Source: Deltaproteobacteria bacterium
Lineage (GTDB): Bacteria; Myxococcota_A; Polyangia; Haliangiales; Haliangiaceae
DNA: 33,376 nt
Direction of reading: 5' to 3'
Assembly: GCA_019237945.1 (NCBI GenBank)
Contig: JAFAOG010000517.1
Location: forward strand, 1-33,376
Shown: piece after piece, positions 31,290 through 33,376 of the stretch
Layout of the letters: each line of letters opens with the position of its first letter
How positions within the stretch are numbered: position 1 is the first letter of the stretch
Made by a program: the position numbers and the translations under genes
Notes under the pieces: generated by a model
Seen by the model: only the letters and a program-made list of their open reading frames with translations
What the model was told of the DNA's origin: nothing
The model's database searches: none

Positions 31290-32324
31290 ATGCGCGCGGC
31301 GGCGATGTTGCTGGTGGCGGGCTGCGTCGTCGGGCCGCCGAAGGGATATGGGCCGGGCGAGTCGTGGACGTTCCCGCTCGTCGATCCGCTGGCGAACGGT
31401 GTGATCGTCGCGCCGGCGACGATCGCGAAGGGCACGATGCTGTTCGCGCTCGGCGTGACGCCGAACGGCACCCTTTGGCACTGGCATACCGGCGCGTGGA
31501 CACCCGAGCGCTACGCGCGGCTCGGCGCGGTTCAGCTCGGCACGCTGCACGTCAACGAGGGGTACGCGTACGACCTGCGGCTTCGGGTCGAGGATGCGCG
31601 CAAGCGTTACATCGCCGGCCGCCTCGATGTCCTGAGCGCGAGCCTCGCGTTCGGGTTCGATCGCGACGCGGGCGTCGGCTGGCTCGCGACGGCGAACCGC
31701 GCGCAGATTCCCGCGGGAGCGCGTTCGTTCGAGCTCAAGTGGCACCGCCTGGCGTACGCGACGGCGAAGGTCGACGGCGTGCCGCGCGACCTGATGCTCG
31801 ATCTGATGGACGGCCATAGCCGCCTGCGCACCGCAGGGCGTCACGAGGTGACGATCGGCGACGTCACGCGATTCGGCGTCGACTTCGCGGGGCTCGACGA
31901 CGTTCCGTGGTTCGACTCGGACTTCGACGGAATACTCGGCCTCGACTTCTTCCGCGACTTCAACGTCACGATCGATCTCGATGCGGAGCGCGTCTACGTG
32001 AGCCCGCGCCACGAGGTCGCGCCCGCGGCGCGGATCGCGCGGTGGAACCTGGCGTGCCCGCACACCGGGTGCGCGCAGCTCGCGCTGCATGGCCGCCGCA
32101 TCGATGTGACGCCCGAGCATGTGCCGCTGCAGGTCGTGTTCGCCGCCACCACGCCTGGCGGCGCGCGGTTGCCTCCGCTCGAGCTCGACATCGACAGCGG
32201 CGGCGGCGCCCCGTTCGCGCTCGAGCTGCCGGCCGAGTACGCCGATGCGGCACTGGCCGTGATCGATGCCAGTCCGTTTCCCCGGCTGTGCGACCAGGCG
32301 ACCGCGTGCGTGGCGCCGTACTAG
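31290..32324 (+). CDS. Lipoprotein with retropepsin-like fold
   Basis: The protein has 344 residues. Lipobox LLVAGC (Cys12) marks a lipoprotein. The middle has DLMLDLMDGHSRL (residues 167-179), in the place of the DTG loop of retropepsin-like aspartic proteases. It is followed by DFDGILGLDFFRDFNVTIDL (211-230), the usual GILGxDFL segment. A second candidate DSG loop, LDIDSGGGAP (299-308), lies near the C-terminus. The first DTG is degenerate, so activity is doubtful. Four Cys (256, 261, 334, 340) near the C-terminus could pair outside the cell. Another possibility is a non-catalytic surface protein of the same fold. Confidence 0.7.
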   Translation: MRAAAMLLVAGCVVGPPKGYGPGESWTFPLVDPLANGVIVAPATIAKGTMLFALGVTPNGTLWHWHTGAWTPERYARLGAVQLGTLHVNEGYAYDLRLRVEDARKRYIAGRLDVLSASLAFGFDRDAGVGWLATANRAQIPAGARSFELKWHRLAYATAKVDGVPRDLMLDLMDGHSRLRTAGRHEVTIGDVTRFGVDFAGLDDVPWFDSDFDGILGLDFFRDFNVTIDLDAERVYVSPRHEVAPAARIARWNLACPHTGCAQLALHGRRIDVTPEHVPLQVVFAATTPGGARLPPLELDIDSGGGAPFALELPAEYADAALAVIDASPFPRLCDQATACVAPY

Positions 32325-32413
32325 GCGCATCAGCTGGCGTACCGCGAGGTTGCGCGGTGGCTAGTCGAGTAGCCGTTGCGTCGCGCGGCCCGATGCGTTA
32401 CTTGCGCGCGCGT

Positions 32414-33088
32414 ATGCGCAATTATCTAGCTTGTGGAGTGGTGGTGCTGGCGGCCTGCGCGCAGCAGCCGAAGACGGCCGTGACGGATGATTTTGCCGGC
32501 CTCGATGCGAAGAGCGACTCGTTCTCGTACCGGATGAAGATCGTCGGCTCGCTCGATTACGGGCAGACCAGCTCGTCGACGAAGTACACGAAGACGCCGC
32601 GCTATCGCGCGTTCAAGTTCGCCGGCAACGAGGGCGATCAGGTCGACGTGTGGGTGCGCTCGACCGACGGCGGCGATGCCGTTGCGTGGGTCCTCGACAA
32701 CGACTTTCATATCGTCGCGAGCAACGACGATGCCGATGACACGACGCTCGACTCGCACGTCAGCGTTGCGCTGCCCGCGAACGCGAGCGCGACCCACTAC
32801 GTCGTGTTCCGCGATTACGGCCTCTCCACCGCGCACTTCACGGTGGACCTCGCGCCGGTCGGCCCGGCGTGCGCGATCGATGCGGATTGCGCGACGTTCA
32901 GCGCGCCCGGGGCTGTCGGCGAGGTGCCGCAGTGCAACTTCGGCTCGCATCACTGCCAGATGATCCGCCCCGAGGACATTCACTGCGGCGGCTTCATCGC
33001 GAACGTGCACAACTGCCCGATGGGCTACATGTGCCAGCTCCAGACGAGCCACCCCGATGTCGGCGGTAGCTGCGTCGCGCAGCCGTAG
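32414..33088 (+). CDS. Lipoprotein with PPC-like domain and Cys-rich C-terminus
   Basis: The protein has 224 residues from ATG 32414; ATG 32393 adds seven basic residues and is also possible. Lipobox VVVLAAC (Cys15). Residues ~40-145 resemble a bacterial pre-peptidase C-terminal (PPC) domain: RAFKFAGNEGDQVDVWVRST, then AWVLDNDFHIVASNDDADD and a final HYVVFRDYG strand. The remaining ~75 residues hold eight Cys (CAIDADC, QCNF, HHCQM, IHCGG, NCPMGYMC, GSCV), a layout common in exported myxobacterial proteins. It is likely surface-exposed or periplasmic, with no known function. It is convergent with the next gene, six bases away. Confidence 0.75.
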   Translation: MRNYLACGVVVLAACAQQPKTAVTDDFAGLDAKSDSFSYRMKIVGSLDYGQTSSSTKYTKTPRYRAFKFAGNEGDQVDVWVRSTDGGDAVAWVLDNDFHIVASNDDADDTTLDSHVSVALPANASATHYVVFRDYGLSTAHFTVDLAPVGPACAIDADCATFSAPGAVGEVPQCNFGSHHCQMIRPEDIHCGGFIANVHNCPMGYMCQLQTSHPDVGGSCVAQP

Positions 33089-33094
33089 CGGAGG

Positions 33095-33376
33095 CTATTC
33101 GATGCGGTCGCCGGGCGGCCGCACGAAGTGGTGGCGCACCGGGACGGTCGCGTAGTCACGCAGCGTCGTCGGCTCGGCGAGCACGTCGCGCGCGTCGATG
33201 CGGACCGGGTCGGGCCCCGCGAGGATGCCCTGCTTGACGACCTTGCCCAGGCGCGCCGCGAACGCCTGGTACGGCGAGCGGTCGGCCTTCGCCCAGCTCG
33301 TGATCGCGCCGCCGCCGCCGTAGCCGGTGACGGCCGCCGTGACCTTCGCGGTGACGGTGGCCGGCTGCGAGCCGAT
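33095..33376 (-). CDS. 3' end of an unrecognised gene, truncated by the window edge
   Basis: A 93-codon open frame enters from the right edge and ends at TAG (33095-33097). The visible C-terminus includes ITSWAKADRSPYQAFAARLG and ends VRHHFVRPPGDRIE. The composition and codon bias match the neighbours, and it is convergent with the PPC lipoprotein gene. I do not recognise a domain. Confidence 0.55.
   Translation of the reverse strand: MGSQPATVTAKVTAAVTGYGGGGAITSWAKADRSPYQAFAARLGKVVKQGILAGPDPVRIDARDVLAEPTTLRDYATVPVRHHFVRPPGDRIE

Noticed and set aside
32359-32374. GGCTA/TAGCC inverted repeat between the two lipoprotein genes
   Set aside because: Only five-base arms with a six-base loop and no T-run; likely chance in GC-rich DNA.

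Overview
The window comes from a very GC-rich bacterium with strong third-position GC bias. Genes are tightly packed, often overlap, and several use GTG starts. Many products look like secreted lipoproteins, some with Cys-rich tails or a PPC domain. Together with split Wzc-type polysaccharide export genes and a myxobacterial-style REP-associated transposase, this points to Myxococcota. That assignment is inferred from gene content; no rRNA, tRNA or other phylogenetic marker is present, and no CRISPR array or prophage was seen.

Layout. (1) 1-1264: the 3' part of an acyl-CoA dehydrogenase (DmdC-like), followed at once by two direct copies of a 26-bp element. (2) 1369-13540, plus strand: five closely spaced genes. 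They encode a haem-motif lipoprotein, a 1404-residue beta-propeller/SUKH-like/SUFU/TPR-like protein, a 938-residue acidic HEAT-repeat protein, a COG2509-type FAD oxidoreductase, and a B12-binding radical SAM enzyme fused to a membrane segment and a Cys-rich exported domain. (3) 13537-16023: a predicted outer-membrane protein (minus) divergent from a GMC-type oxidoreductase (plus). (4) 16054-18167, minus: a glycosyltransferase coupled by ATGA overlap to an SDR epimerase/reductase. (5) 18193-23764, plus: a compact four-gene run of a DUF4091 lipoprotein, a polysaccharide deacetylase lipoprotein, a TonB-dependent receptor and a cytochrome P450. (6) 23758-28000, minus: a polysaccharide assembly operon of a phosphoglycosyl transferase, two Wzz/Wzc-like co-polymerases and a separate BY-kinase-like ATPase with a degenerate Walker A' motif. 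(7) 28045-30023, plus: an RsbW-like anti-sigma/HATPase protein, an RsbV/STAS antagonist and a GT4 glycosyltransferase, divergent from the polysaccharide operon across 44 bp that hold a perfect 8-bp inverted repeat. (8) 30024-31232: a 480-bp gene-free stretch with two copies of an 89-bp repeat and an AT-rich promoter candidate, then a Y1 (HUH) transposase. (9) 31290-33376: a retropepsin-like lipoprotein, a PPC-domain Cys-rich lipoprotein, and the 3' end of an unrecognised minus-strand gene.

How the parts may work together. Regions 4-7 look like one polysaccharide locus. The phosphoglycosyl transferase primes the lipid carrier, glycosyltransferases extend the chain, an SDR enzyme may supply or modify a sugar, and the Wzz-like proteins with their ATPase partner control chain length and export. 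Exported lipoproteins (DUF4091, deacetylase) could then trim or deacetylate the polymer, and an RsbW/RsbV-type switch may regulate it. Regions 2 and 8 hold the least conventional material: the SUKH/SUFU fusion protein, the radical SAM fusion, and the transposase with its associated repeats.
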